From NCBI GenBank assembly GCA_037447655.1, contig JBBHKE010001466.1, forward strand, positions 1 to 34,991: 34,991 bases of DNA, in the 5' to 3' direction. Under the pieces are notes generated by a model. It was given only the letters and a program-made list of their open reading frames with translations, made no database searches and had not been told where the DNA came from. Source of the stretch: Zygnema cylindricum (taxonomy: Eukaryota > Streptophyta > Zygnematophyceae > Zygnematales > Zygnemataceae). This document shows positions 18,876 through 29,746 of the stretch, piece after piece. Position numbers and translations under genes: made by a program. How positions within the stretch are numbered: position 1 is the stretch's first letter; every line of letters begins with the position of its first letter.

Positions 18876-21080
18876 TTTAGTAGTTTCATGCATGTGAAGT
18901 AGACTAAACGTAGGCTAATTTTGCTTAGGCCTAGCGTAGCTCATACTTAGCCTAATTCTCAGACTTAGAGGATTTAGCTTTTGGACAAGAATTTTCTCTT
19001 GGCAGCGGAGCTTTTCTCTTGCTCTCTCTCTCACCGATTGCTCACGTGTCTTTCTTCTCCTTGCTTGCTAGCTGTAGAGGCTAGATAGGTTAAGAACATT
19101 TCCCCTTTTATTTCTGCCCACGTTTTTAATCCACACGGCCTAAGGCCACGTCCGGAAGGTTTCTCTCCAAACTTGGTCCTTTGGTGGAAGTGTGGAATTA
19201 GAGATCGTGGGGGAGCACATCTTTACCTTGCTGTGCCTTCCTCGGGCAGCTTGACGGTTTGGTTGTGTGTTTGTGTCTTGTTTGTATTTCGGTTGGCCTG
19301 GAAGGAGTGTATTTTTGATCGGAATTGGATTTTCCCTTGTTCCGGTTGGAATATTTCTTGCTTTGCTGTCGTAACGAGATAACTCTTGTAGGGAATGTGA
19401 TAAATACCAGAGAGCCTAGTGGCTACCTCCTGGCTTAGCATTCTTAGCTCCACTTTTCAAAATCAGATTTTCTAAAGTCTATTTTTTTTAATATTAAATT
19501 ATTAAAAATATAAATTTTATTTCATTAAAAAAATATTGCCTTTCATATCCGGTTTTTGTTCTTGTTTTTGTCTTTCTATTTTCCTGCCTATTTACCTTTC
19601 ATTTTCAGTTTTACTTCTCAGCTTTGTGTGACAAAATAAATCCGAAGGAAAAATAAATAAAAATTAAATTATTTTCAATAGAAAATCTATTTTTTTCATT
19701 TCTAGATTTCCCCCCACCTATTTTTGAGTTGGTTTTTTCCTTTTGACTTTGCTTTATTTTTCTACAAGATTCATTCTACTTTCTCTCCATTATTGCTTTT
19801 GCTTTCAGTTTTGCCTTTGAAGAAAATATTATAAAAATAAATAAATTTATAAATTTTATTTTATAAAAAAAAAAAAAACATTGTGTTTTTGTTTTTTGTT
19901 TTCTTCTTTCTTGCTTTCAATTCTTTTATTCTATCTTGCTTCCACTCTATTTCTGGTTTGCAGATTAAGGTCTAATTTTGTGTCAGATTTTTAGGGTTAA
20001 TCTGCGGAATTAGGGTTTGGCCGCAGATTTAGGGTTTGGGCCGCAGATTTAGGGTTTGGGCGGATTTAGGGTCTATTTTTTGGAATTCTTAACCCTATGT
20101 CAGCATATTACCATCCTTTGGTCGCAGATTTTTGATTTTTGCAGCGTGGTATTAGGGTTTGGGAAACCTTTTTGCCCAATTTTACCGTATTTTGTGTTTT
20201 ATTTTGAACTTTTCTCAATATTTCTTATCTTTCTTTCCTTTAGTGCAACTTCCTTTGCTGTCTAGTTGATGTTTGGTTTGTGGTGGATTTTATATTCTCT
20301 TTCTTTATCCTTCGCCAAATCTAATCATTCATAAAACCTAGCAAAGTACAAATATATATTCATATATATTAGATTTGCACGAATTATAATATATAATTAT
20401 CACCGCTTTATAGTTGGGCATAGCGTGGCATAGCGCCGATACGCTTACCCTAGCAGGATACTAATTGCTTTGGTGTTTAGCGGTGATTTTTGACACGTTT
20501 ATTCGGAATCGGAGTCTGCAAAATCCGACTTGCCTCGACCAAGTCCGGTTCACTTTTAGTACTCACCAGAGTATTAAAGGTGTTTGTACGTATCACGATG
20601 CCTTGCGGGTGCAGGAGCGTTTCTTTGTAATTTGGACACTCGTGTAGGGGTTCGGTGTGGATTGGTTCTATTACGAACCTTTCTTTTTGAGCATTTGCAT
20701 TTTCCTTGTTTTCCTTGCATGCTATCTGGCCGTGAGTGGCCTTGAGTTTCCCTGTGACTATTTGGATTGGATTTTCTTTCATAGATCTTGTCGTTGGTGG
20801 CACTGTTTAGACAATTTTCTGTCTGTGCCGCTGTAGATCTGCAGCGAAATGTGCCTGGATAGTTTCTCTGTTTGTTTTTATAGATTTGGCCCTTCGCCTT
20901 GCCCCATTGTTTGCAGGGTAGAGGTTTTGGTATTCCGGCTTCTTGCTAGATCTGACCACCGGGTCTTGATAGAGACTTCGTGTGTTAGCTTGTCTTGTGT
21001 GGTTTGGCCTTCCATTTGACGCACCTCGATTAGGCCGTTCCGTTCTTTCCTAGTCGTAATCCAGGGTTTTCTCTTCGTTT
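18851..21080 (+). mobile_element. Probable 5' LTR and leader of the gag-pro element (borders not fixed)
   Basis: This noncoding T-rich segment precedes gag. A possible LTR start is TGTTGGCC at 18851. TTGGTGGCACTG near 20793 is placed like a primer-binding site but I cannot assign its tRNA. No matching 3' LTR lies after 23810, so the borders are inference. Confidence 0.3.
20005..20075. repeat. 20-bp tandem repeat CCGCAGATTTAGGGTTTGGG
   Basis: Two exact units (20021-20040, 20041-20060) are flanked by partial units. Each holds TTTAGGG, the plant telomere heptamer. A further variant with TTAGGGTTTGGG is near 20151. Confidence 0.85.
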
Positions 21081-22964
21081 ATGCCCACGGATTGGGATAA
21101 CTTACGTTATCAATCCGGATCTACCCGCGGCAAGACAGTTTTCCGTCCGCCGCAGTTAGATCTTTCTAGTTTCTTCGAGTCTACGGACGCACCAGTTTCG
21201 GTTGCGGCCCCTGGATCTCCGTCTGTTCGGTCGGTGTTGACCATAGTCTCCTCATTGTCATCGGTTTCGTCTAGGTCATACCCGGATAGAACCGAAGAAA
21301 ACTTTTCAAAAGAAATATTTTCCTATCCTCTCACATTTCTATTTCCGATTAATCCAAATTTGGAACCACTGGTGCATTCTTCCTTTCACGACATGGCTTC
21401 CTCTTGAGAGGGGGGCATGGGAAAAATGCAATTTTGCTTTTCAGGGATGAAGGATACCATGTCTTTATCCCATTTCCGTATGCTTTATGATACCGAAATG
21501 CGTGATTTGGCATTTCGCTACCCAAATCGATTTGATCTTCGTGTGGCATTCTCTCTTCTTGGCCGGTACCTCAGAGGTTTGGCCCTTACATTACATTCCC
21601 GCAAATATGATGCGATACTCGCGATGACAGAATTTTCCCCTCCTTTTGCTAGTACACCCGAGGTCATAGGTCAAGTGGATATTCCATACCAGGCCGCTTT
21701 TCCCGAGGTCTTAGATGCCTTAGGTGTTGTCCTAATTCCCGCAGTCACAGAAATTCCTCGCCAAAACGTTGTGGCCGCTCGTGCTGCTGTCCCAGCACGA
21801 CCAGAAATGATTATTCCGTTGCGGGATCCACTATCTGTTATGTTCGATTTCTTAGAAGCCGAGTATCGGATGCAAAACCCCGATCAGGTGAAAGAATTAA
21901 TGAATTTCACGCGTAAACCAAGAGAAACTGCCCCTGCTTTACGTGCTCGCATGGAGACTTTGCGAGAAGCTTTACCGGACCTAATCTCCGATGCGGAAGC
22001 TGTTCAAAAATTTGTTGGACAGTTTCCAGATCAATCGAAACGTTTTATGCAAAGTCATCTCACTCACACTTACGGTCTGAAATTTACATTTGATCAAGCC
22101 GCTCAATATGCGGTAGAATATGAGATGCAATCATGTTGGTGGGAAGCTCATGATCGTTCGGAAGTCGCTTCTCCACTTTCTCCTCCGAGGAACCCGTGGC
22201 CTTCTAATAGGCCCCCAAAGACGTCGGCCATGGGAAATCCACCATTTAATTCGGGAGATCGATTGTGTTTGCGATGTGGAAACACGGGGCATGATGCCCG
22301 CATGTGCCCAGATAAGTTCGCCACATGCACCCATTGTCAACAGAAGGGACATTACGTCCACCGCTGTCATGTTAAGGACCCTAAGTTTTCGTATCAGAAT
22401 CAGCTTCAGAATGGTGGAATTCCTGCCAGTTCTGCCAAGCCGGTCACTCCTCCTACCGAGATAGAGAAAGAGGCGACTCTGCATAAGATCTCTCGCAGAG
22501 AGAGGGAAGAGGCCGAGTTACAAGTCATGTTGGCCGCCCTGATGAAGGAGCAATTCGGTGCCTTTATGGCCGAAATGAATCCCCAGTTCACGGGGATTGC
22601 AAGGACAGTCACCCACACGCCTTCGTTGGTTGGTCGAATACTCCGGGATTCCACGATCCAACAACGGACAGCCACTTTCGATAAGGGATCCCCTGATCAT
22701 AATCGGGACGGTAAATTAAAGAATTCCCGTATTCCACTTTCTTTCGAGAAAGAATCTCTCTCTCCTCTACCAGACACAGCTTCCTCCATTGTGGCTGAAG
22801 CTCTCACCATTCTGGATAATACCATACATGATGCACATCGAGTCAAGGAACGGCTAAGCATCCTTTCTGCTATGATTGATGAGGCCCCTATGGCGTCCCC
22901 CTTTCTAATGAGGTTCCCAAAGCCTCTCCCCTTATTGACGAGTTCGTTGCAGCCGCCGCTTTGA
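21081..22964 (+). pseudogene. LTR-retroelement gag, long, two CCHC zinc knuckles
   Basis: Gag forms the particle that packages element RNA. One frame runs from ATG 21081 to 22964 with a single in-frame TGA at 21405-21407, giving about 627 codons. The N-terminus is Ser/Pro-rich. A helical capsid-like middle includes DPLSVMFDFLEAEYRMQNP, NFTRKPRETAPALRARMETL and FVGQFPDQSKRFMQSHL. Two CX2CX4HX4C knuckles follow: CLRCGNTGHDARMC and CTHCQQKGHYVHRC (about 22267-22368). A Lys/Glu-rich helix and a Ser-rich tail end the frame. Protease follows in the -1 frame. Except for the TGA, which could be a recent mutation or a readthrough site, the frame is intact, so this element is much younger than the two at the left. 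Confidence 0.85.
22916..22922 (+). other. Candidate -1 frameshift heptamer C_CCA_AAG
   Basis: In the gag frame the bases read TTC CCA AAG, giving the X_XXY_YYZ pattern CCCAAAG. Slippage here by -1 enters the protease frame 42 nt before the gag stop. A hairpin with arms GTTGCA/TGCAAC (22946-22976) lies downstream, but the spacer is 23 nt rather than the usual 5-9. A plain one-base insertion in the nearby C5 run (22897-22901) is the alternative. Confidence 0.3.
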
Positions 22965-23791
22965 GGGCGTTGCAACTGAACCGTAGTTTTTCCATTATTC
23001 AGCCGGTTACCGCGGATGAGCGCCGCGACCTTGATCCTCACATCAGTTTCCTGGACAATTCTCGAATGTCCTTCTCCGTTAATGGTGTTTCTCCTTCTCT
23101 CCCTCTCATGGACACTGGAGCCAAACCCGTGATCCTTGGATCCGGATTTGCGGTCAAGCTTGGTCTGACAGCAGACAAGCTCCAAGCCACGTCTACTCGG
23201 CTTCTTACTTCAACCGGTACCACGGAGTCGGTGCTTGGAATTACCAAGGACCCGCTTGTCTTTCGGTTTCACAACGAAACTGAGAGTGAGTCCGTATAGG
23301 TTTCTGTCCGAGCATTGGTCACCAAATCAAACGACTACGAGTGCATAGTGGGACGGGATGTTATCTTCCGAATCGGTGGAGGAGTAGATATGCATGATCA
23401 GATCTTCTCCTACCGTCCCTCTAATTTTCCCGGTCGCAAAATCTGCCTCCCTCTTGTCTCTGCTCGCAAGCCGTTGCCCACTATGGCACGTTTGGCTTCC
23501 GCTCTCTCTGCATTTTCCAGTATCGAACTTCGGGAAGACAATGGCGACTCGTTTTTCTCGGAAAGGATCCATACTGTCGATACCGAGGTCTTTCCACACA
23601 TTCTCAATGTGGTGGATAGCGACACTAATGGGATGTTGAGTTTGCAGAGTGCTTATGCATGTACAGGTGGTGATCAAGGGTTTCACATGGAGTGCCTCTC
23701 TTCTCCATTATCTTTCAACCTGACAGACCATTGCTACCTCCGTATCTATTCCAAGCCCTCAGCTATGTTGACCAGCTCCTCCACATGCTAA
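22923..23791 (+). pseudogene. Retropepsin-type protease and C-terminal tail of the gag-pro element
   Basis: The frame is -1 to gag. It contains PLMDTGAKPVILGSGFAVKL with the catalytic DTGA (about 23110-23121), and after an in-frame TAG at 23297-23299, YECIVGRDVIFRIGGG, the 'iLGrd.l' strand that closes the retropepsin fold. The protease would mature Gag. The frame then continues about 110 residues with no RT motif and stops at 23791. A G-rich tract follows at once. The element thus ends after protease: a non-autonomous gag-pro form, or an internal deletion. Confidence 0.75.
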
Positions 23792-23812
23792 GGAGCTGGG
23801 GGGGGGGAATTA
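23792..23812 (+). other. Polypurine tract of the gag-pro element
   Basis: AAGGAGCTGGGGGGGGGAA lies immediately after the protease frame, matching in form the tract at 8291. It is followed by ATTATTGGGTTC, which would be at or near the start of the 3' LTR. Confidence 0.55.
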
Positions 23813-24206
23813 TTGGGTTCACTTCACTTAATGGGAGTATTCTTCCTCTTCTTTCTTGGGTCATTTTCACCTTTGTTCCTTCTCATGGTGTATATATTTT
23901 ATTGACTTTTCATATTTATTTTTGTTGTTGTATATGTTTGTGAGCATGACTTTGCTGGTTGTGATGCATGTTTGCTTGCTTGCCTCTCATGCACGACAAA
24001 CTTACAATGTATTACATGTTGTCTTCATTTGTTTTTCGACCCACGACCAAGTCACGCCACGCCAATCTCAAACTTTACCTAAAAACATATCGGGGATGTA
24101 TTTTGAACTAAAGTATCAACGCTCCACAAGTAAGATAAAAAAATTGCACATTTCAAAGGATGTTGAAAAGTTTCAAAATATTTCAAATGACGAGGAAAGT
24201 ACATGA

Positions 24207-26195
24207 TTTTTATATTTTTTTACAGAGGTCTTGAGAATTCGTGTTATTTACGCACAAGAGAAAAAAAGGTAATTGTATATTGTTCAACCATGGACTCCAC
24301 AAGGTTAGAAGGTCACACGTCTACAATGTAAGGGAAAGGCATGCGACGTCACAAACAATTTCAAAAATATTGTGTAACAAAGAAAATTGTACACATTAAC
24401 AACTATCGAAGGCTATGTCGACATATACAATTGTCACAAACATAACTAACGTTTTTGCGCATTGGGTCACTTGTAAAACGTGTATAAGTTTTAACATTAC
24501 ATGGGAACATACCCTAACATTTTACCGCGGGACTACCAATAGTTAAATGTTTTCAAAAAAATTCCCTTGAAAATAGGTCACCAAAAGAAATGAGCCATAA
24601 AAACAACTAACGACAAGCATGCGTTCACCATAAACCACCACTAGTCATCTGTTCAATCCCTTCGCAAAGCATTCTTCTTGTGTGCCAACATCGCGGGTGT
24701 CTTTTTTGGGTTGCGAAAAACCTTTTGATATAGTTGTCTGTTTGGAGAAACACATCAAGCCATGTCTTTAAACTATTTGACTCCTTATTATTGACAAGAT
24801 GGGTAGCCTACACCGAACCCCCCTAATAGCGACATCTTATTCGAAACTTTCATGCACCGAAATCTACCACCTAGATCACTGTAAAATGCGACTCTAAGAA
24901 GTCATTAAGTTGCCCATTTATCCCACTTAGCTCTTTTGCAGGTAACGCACGAACAAGGTAACGTGTCACAACTTTGCTTTTTTTTAATTATCGGTTTGCT
25001 CTTATCTTTAATAAGGGTTTCATTGGGGACATGGGCAAGGCGCCCATTATCCCGCTGATTGCATGTGGAGCAGACATCAAAAGACGGCAGGTTTGAGATG
25101 CAATATTTTCAATGAGAAGCAGTGCCTGATATTTAATCAAACAAGAATGTCATGTTTACTCATACCACGATCTTGATTTTTGGTTATTCACGACCTTCTG
25201 TTGGATCTTATGTTTTCTTCATAGTGTAAGAAACATCCATTGATGTAGTTCTCATTTACCGTCGGACATCGAACGTTTTATCATGTGCACCACTGTATGC
25301 GAGTGTCTTGCGAGTGTCCTCGCTTAGGATGTAGTGTGAAATACGCTACGCGTTCAAAGACTCGGTGGACAACTTTACACCATTTGCATACGAGATCTTT
25401 ATGACATTTAACTCATTTTTGCCAACTTTTGATTACGCACAACGACCTTCTCTGGTTATATGATTCTGTACGGCTCCCCACCTCTAATGTGGATTTTTTA
25501 CTCCAAACATATCAACGCCACCCCTCAATGTGCCCAAGCTTAGGCCTTATTTGAAGAGCACGGTGGGGAATGATGGGACGACTTATCTTACCCATGTTTC
25601 TTATGATTATGACATGTAGTATGGCGTAGTCTTAGGCTTTGAGCCGAGGGCCCTTTTTTTATGGTATGGGTTAGTGTTTTGCGCTAGTACAGTTTTACAT
25701 TTGTTTTCATAACTTTCAATTTCAGATTTTTAGTTTTCATTTGCGTTGGTTATGTTGCAAGTTCGTATGGATTTCCGTTTGTGACCTCTAAGGTCCTCAA
25801 CATTGTTACATTTCAATTACGAGTTGAGCTTAGATGGTTTGGCCATGTTGTTTCTATTTGTGCTAACCCAAAAGCTTACAACATAAAAACGAAACCGTTC
25901 ATATTGGGGCAAACAAATACGAGCTTGACCAAAACTCTATTGACTGTATACATCAGTTAGAATCTCATAAACGGGTCGGCTTGTCTACCTTGAACTCTTA
26001 TGTTTCTATGCTCCTCTTACACGCTCATTAGCGAGTCAAGGACTCGTATGAAGGCGCTTGCCGTCCTCTATTTTTTGTCGTATCTGTTTACTCTATGTAC
26101 CAGGGTTAGGAGAAGGCGCGCGTCCGCTGGATATTTTTTTGTCTCTGTTGCACTGATTTGTTTATAGCCGGTTGGTCAGCGCCAGTCAAACGTAG
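24207..26195. other. Two kilobases without a recognisable gene
   Basis: Base composition is balanced and there is no open frame of 60 codons on either strand. The only local pattern is a doubled GCGAGTGTC at about 25300-25320. I see no transposon ends and no RNA gene. Confidence 0.55.
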
Positions 26196-26631
26196 TCAAA
26201 ATATTTCCGTACGCTGGTACTTTACCAATTCTGTAGAGATTGAGTACGGATTTGTACCTAATGACGTAAGCGCTCGTTTCCTTGAGTAAAACCGTTTAAT
26301 CCTGCATAGAAATCGTAACGGCGACATCAACAAAAAAAGACAAAAATAGAGGAATGCTACGTTAATTTTCCGGAAGCCGAAGTCGAATTGTGCGAACTGA
26401 TGAATTCTGTGCGTACTTGGTATATTGTACGAGCCCTTATCATCCGTACAGCGCTGTGTGCTGACCGCATGACGTTCCCATAACGTGACAGCTGACAGCT
26501 GACGTGTCAATCGAAATATCCGATATGCTGCCGTGCTGTTCCTACTTTTGTGGCCGCCCATTAGATCCGCATTTCTCGAAATATTCGCCGATGATTTTTT
26601 ATTGGTGGATACCATATCACGTTTTTAAAAA

Positions 26632-26713
26632 ACGGATGACCACAAAACAAAATTCAGCGATCGCTCGTCAAAGTTTTCAAATACGTTTCCGTTATTTTCG
26701 ACGAATAGCGTAC
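26632..26713 (+). repeat. 82-bp direct repeat, left copy, flanking MITE A2
   Basis: The repeat runs from ACGGATGACCACAAAACAA to CGACGAATAGCGTAC. It is repeated at 26923-27004 with two mismatches. Confidence 0.92.
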
Positions 26714-26715
26714 AA

Positions 26716-26926
26716 CCGCGAATCGCTATTAGCGTCAAGGTTTTTTTCGCCACTTGAAACATATTTTCTCAGTACAACATGTCGGAATATAGATCCGACG
26801 GTTGAGATTGAAAGATAACATTCTCACCTTCCAATTGGCTGTCTCAAATTGAAAATCCGACAATAGTGTACGGATAAAAGATGTTTTAAGTGGCGAAAAA
26901 ACCTTGACGCTAATAGCGATTCACGG
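26716..26926. mobile_element. Foldback MITE, family A copy 2
   Basis: Left arm CCGCGAATCGCTATTAGCG and right arm CGCTAATAGCGATTCACGG continue inward for about 57 bp (CGTCAAGG...CGCCACTTGAAACAT and its mirror). The copy is 211 bp and noncoding. Confidence 0.85.
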
Positions 26927-27004
26927 ATGACCACAAAACAAAATTCAGCGATCGCCCGTCAAAGTTTTCAAATCCGTTTCCGTTATTTTCGACGAATAGC
27001 GTAC
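26923..27004 (+). repeat. 82-bp direct repeat, right copy
   Basis: Partner of 26632-26713. The first four bases (ACGG) overlap the end of the MITE. Confidence 0.92.
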
Positions 27005-27304
27005 CGGTTATCTGCCGACGTGTCGGCTTCCTGATTGTTCTGAATTCTTAAAGACGAGTGGTCCGCAGAAACGCTTTAAAGGAGAAAAACTCAAAATTGT
27101 GGTCCCGGAGACCAGTCACGACTTGTCAGAATGATTTTGCAGGAATATTAGCCACGTGTTACAGACCATACTTTTTTTTGTCATTTTGGGATTGTATCGA
27201 ATTATTTGACTTGGATGATAATTGTCCGTACTGGTTCAGGATGTGAAATTGTGAACTTTATTGCAAACGTGGAGAAAAGTTATTAATCATTCACGTGTCT
27301 GTAG

Positions 27305-27362
27305 TTTTAGGATTTTTAGGGTTTTTTAGGAGTTTTTAGGGTTTTTTAGGGTTTTTTAGGTT
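27305..27362. repeat. Telomere-like TTTTTAGGG repeat
   Basis: Five units of about 10-13 bp (TTTTTAGGGTTTTTTAGG) are related to the plant telomere heptamer TTTAGGG. The opposite orientation (AAAACCCTAAATTCCTAAAA) is at 27473-27520. Confidence 0.8.
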
Positions 27363-27639
27363 CAGTTAAGCTATATGTTTGTAACTTAAGCTACAGTTTC
27401 GCGGTTACAGACTTTCTTTTTCGCCGCTAGGAATACGGTAAAGTACCTTAAAAAAATAAAAGAAAAAAAATACCTAAAACCCTTACACAGTGAGTCCTTA
27501 AAACCCTAAATTCCTAAAATAAACACGCAAATAATTGTCAATTTGAGTGGTGGAGAAACCTCAGCCGCGATTTTACGCAAACAGTAGCCAATAGTACGGC
27601 CTTACCCGTTGTTCTAGAAACACCTATTTATGACATGAC

Positions 27640-27945
27640 ATGACACGTCAGCAAAAAGTACAGTACTGTTTAAACTTGATAAAAGCGGCCAAGGCAGGAT
27701 GGTTTTTGGCAGCAATATTTGCGCCGGTTTGTATCCTACTTAATAAGACAAAAATGGTAAATAGAATAAGTACGGCACCGTACTGTACCTGCAGCGATGC
27801 AACAGAATGGACAGCAGACAAAAGTCCAGGTGAAACCGTGAATGTGAGGAAAACGACAAAAAATAAAGGCATTTTTGTCGGGCCTTTTGATCCCGACGGT
27901 TTGTCTAACGGCCGCTATAATAAAAAGTGCGGAAAAATCAAATAA
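27640..27945 (+). CDS. Hypothetical 101-residue frame
   Basis: I recognise no family. The frame opens at an ATG within ATGACATGACATGACA, has one hydrophobic stretch (about residues 20-34, GWFLAAIFAPVCILL) and a Lys/Asn-rich C-terminus. Flanks are repeat-rich with G-boxes at 27153, 27292, 28035 and 28115. There is no supporting splice or promoter structure, and a chance frame is at least as likely. Confidence 0.15.
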   Translation: MTRQQKVQYCLNLIKAAKAGWFLAAIFAPVCILLNKTKMVNRISTAPYCTCSDATEWTADKSPGETVNVRKTTKNKGIFVGPFDPDGLSNGRYNKKCGKIK

Positions 27946-28204
27946 AACATTCAAATTATGTTCCTCGTGGAAGCGCATGGCGACATTTCGAGAATGATTC
28001 GATTCTTACTGAGTCAGCTAGCATGCATACGCGACACGTGTCAGCAGTGAAATATCAATCTGCGGACCACCACGGAAATATGTGAGTCATCTGCCTTCCA
28101 TGTTCATAATTTGCCACGTGGCATAGAACCTGTCATTGCTTTTGACGCACGACTCTTCATTTCTTCCGGGGATACTACAGTACAGTACTGTACAGTACAC
28201 CGTA

Positions 28205-28412
28205 CACCGTGTATCGCTATTAGGGTTACTTTTTTGCCACTTAAAAACATATTTTATCCGTACACACTTGTCGGATTATGGATCTGACGTTAAAAGCCAC
28301 GATTCTCACCTTCCGATTGGCTGTCTCCATGTGAAAATCGGACAAGTGTGTACGGAGATAATATGTTTTAGGTGGCGAAAAAAACATCTAACCCTAATAG
28401 CGATACACGGTG
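28205..28412. mobile_element. Foldback MITE, family A copy 3, TA-flanked
   Basis: Ends CACCGTGTATCGCTATTAG and CTAATAGCGATACACGGTG form arms of about 75 bp. TA lies on both sides (28203-28204 and 28413-28414), as for Tc1/mariner-type insertion. The copy is 208 bp. Confidence 0.88.
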
Positions 28413-28452
28413 TAGTGTACATCTTTCCGGGGGTTGCAAATCAGCTACAGTA

Positions 28453-28712
28453 CACCGCCAATCGCTATTAGCGTGTAGGTTTCATTAGCGTATACAAATA
28501 ATTACCGCTATTAGTGTTAATGTTTTGTTCGCCACTTAAAACATGTTTTCTCCGTACACACTTGTCAGATTGTGGATCTGACGGTTGCGATCGAAAGGAA
28601 AAATTATCATCTTCCGATTGGTGGTCTCAAATTGAAAATCGGACAAGGGTGTACGGAGAAAATATGTTCTAAGTGGCGAAGAAATTATTAACCCTAATAG
28701 CGATTCAAGGTG
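28453..28712. mobile_element. Foldback MITE, family A copy 4, with duplicated left end
   Basis: Ends CACCGCCAATCGCTATTAG and CCCTAATAGCGATTCAAGG. About 40 extra bases on the left repeat the CGCTATTAG block, making this copy 260 bp. It lies only 40 bp after copy 3. Confidence 0.85.
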
Positions 28713-29040
28713 CACAGTACAGTCAGTCTTTGAAAAAAAACGAATCTGGATCGTCGAATCTACATTAGCTGAATTTGGATTGCTGAATCTATTTTGTTCG
28801 TTTCCTAAAAGACAAAAAATATAAATTAAAAATGTAACGAATCTTAAATTTCAATTTTTCAATGTCCTACCATGCGTTAGGAAATCTGGGTTGATTTTGA
28901 ACACTCATAAAAAAACAAACCGACGGTCAAAAAAAGACGGCCCGTCAATTCTGGACAAAATCAGAAATCAAAAAATTAGCCGACCGTCAAAATCGACTGA
29001 CGTCCAGATCCTGACGATCCGTTTTCCAGAATAGTTCCAA
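28713..29040. other. No gene recognised
   Basis: Two short similar phrases (GAATCTGGATCGTCGAATCT and GAATTTGGATTGCTGAATCT) lie at 28742-28790. Otherwise the segment is unstructured. Confidence 0.4.
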
Positions 29041-29440
29041 ACGTACGCTCCAGATCCAGCGACCGTATTACCGTACAGTAACATGTCCGTATGACCGTAC
29101 GAAATCGGCGATCGACGGTCAACACCTAGTTTTCGAAGTTAAACCCTGTAATTCCTCGACGTCCGTACACAAAAAGGACAATAATTTATACGACAAAAGT
29201 ACATAAGGTACAATATTCGTACAAAACCATATTTCGTACTTTTTTTGTACCAATTTATAAAATGCAGCGGATCGGCATGTTTTCAGAATATCCGTACACT
29301 GCGGTTCTAGAATCTACATTATACTGTGCGTCACTTTCCGTACATAAAGTTCCCCATCATGTACGAACCGGCTGAAAGTACAGAAATACAACAAGTACGG
29401 TCGTTTAAATCCGTACTTCGTACTGTACGAACGGCTTGGC
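29041..29440. promoter_or_regulatory. GTAC-dense segment
   Basis: I count 17 GTAC tetramers in 400 bp against about 1.6 expected by chance, mostly as CCGTAC or CGTACG. TTCGTACAA at 29216-29224 matches the plant SBP-box consensus TNCGTACAA. A promoter role is inference only. Confidence 0.35.
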
Positions 29441-29746
29441 ATCCAAACCGAATCGGAATCATTCTCTAAACGAATATGCATCCACGGTCAGAAAACGACA
29501 AAAAAGCAAAGGAATCATTGTAAAAGCAAAAAGAGACTGACCTTCAGCTCGCGAATTTTACTTTATTGCACTTTCCGTCTCTGTATCTCTCTCTCTCTCT
29601 TTTTCTCTCTCTAATATTCGCATATTCTGCTGCCTCACTTTTCCTTTATTCTATTTTGTCGATTTCTCCCTCTCTTCCCACCCCTCTCCGTCTCCGTCTC
29701 CCTCTCCCTCCCCCTCTTTCTCTCCTCTCCCCTCCCTCCACCCCCC

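Noticed and set aside
20477-20803. Minus-strand 108-codon frame beginning PPTTRSMKENPIQ
   Set aside because: The first codon is GTG with an in-frame TAA just before it. The frame lies in the probable leader of the gag-pro element, antisense to it, and matches nothing I know. An ATG start at 20782 remains possible but unsupported.
22131-23185. Minus-strand frames of 117 and 162 codons opposite gag
   Set aside because: They are antisense shadows of a coding gag frame with zinc knuckles on the plus strand.
26196-26615. Minus-strand 139-codon frame
   Set aside because: No recognisable domain, composition is ordinary, it has no promoter or splice context, and it lies next to a MITE with flanking duplications.
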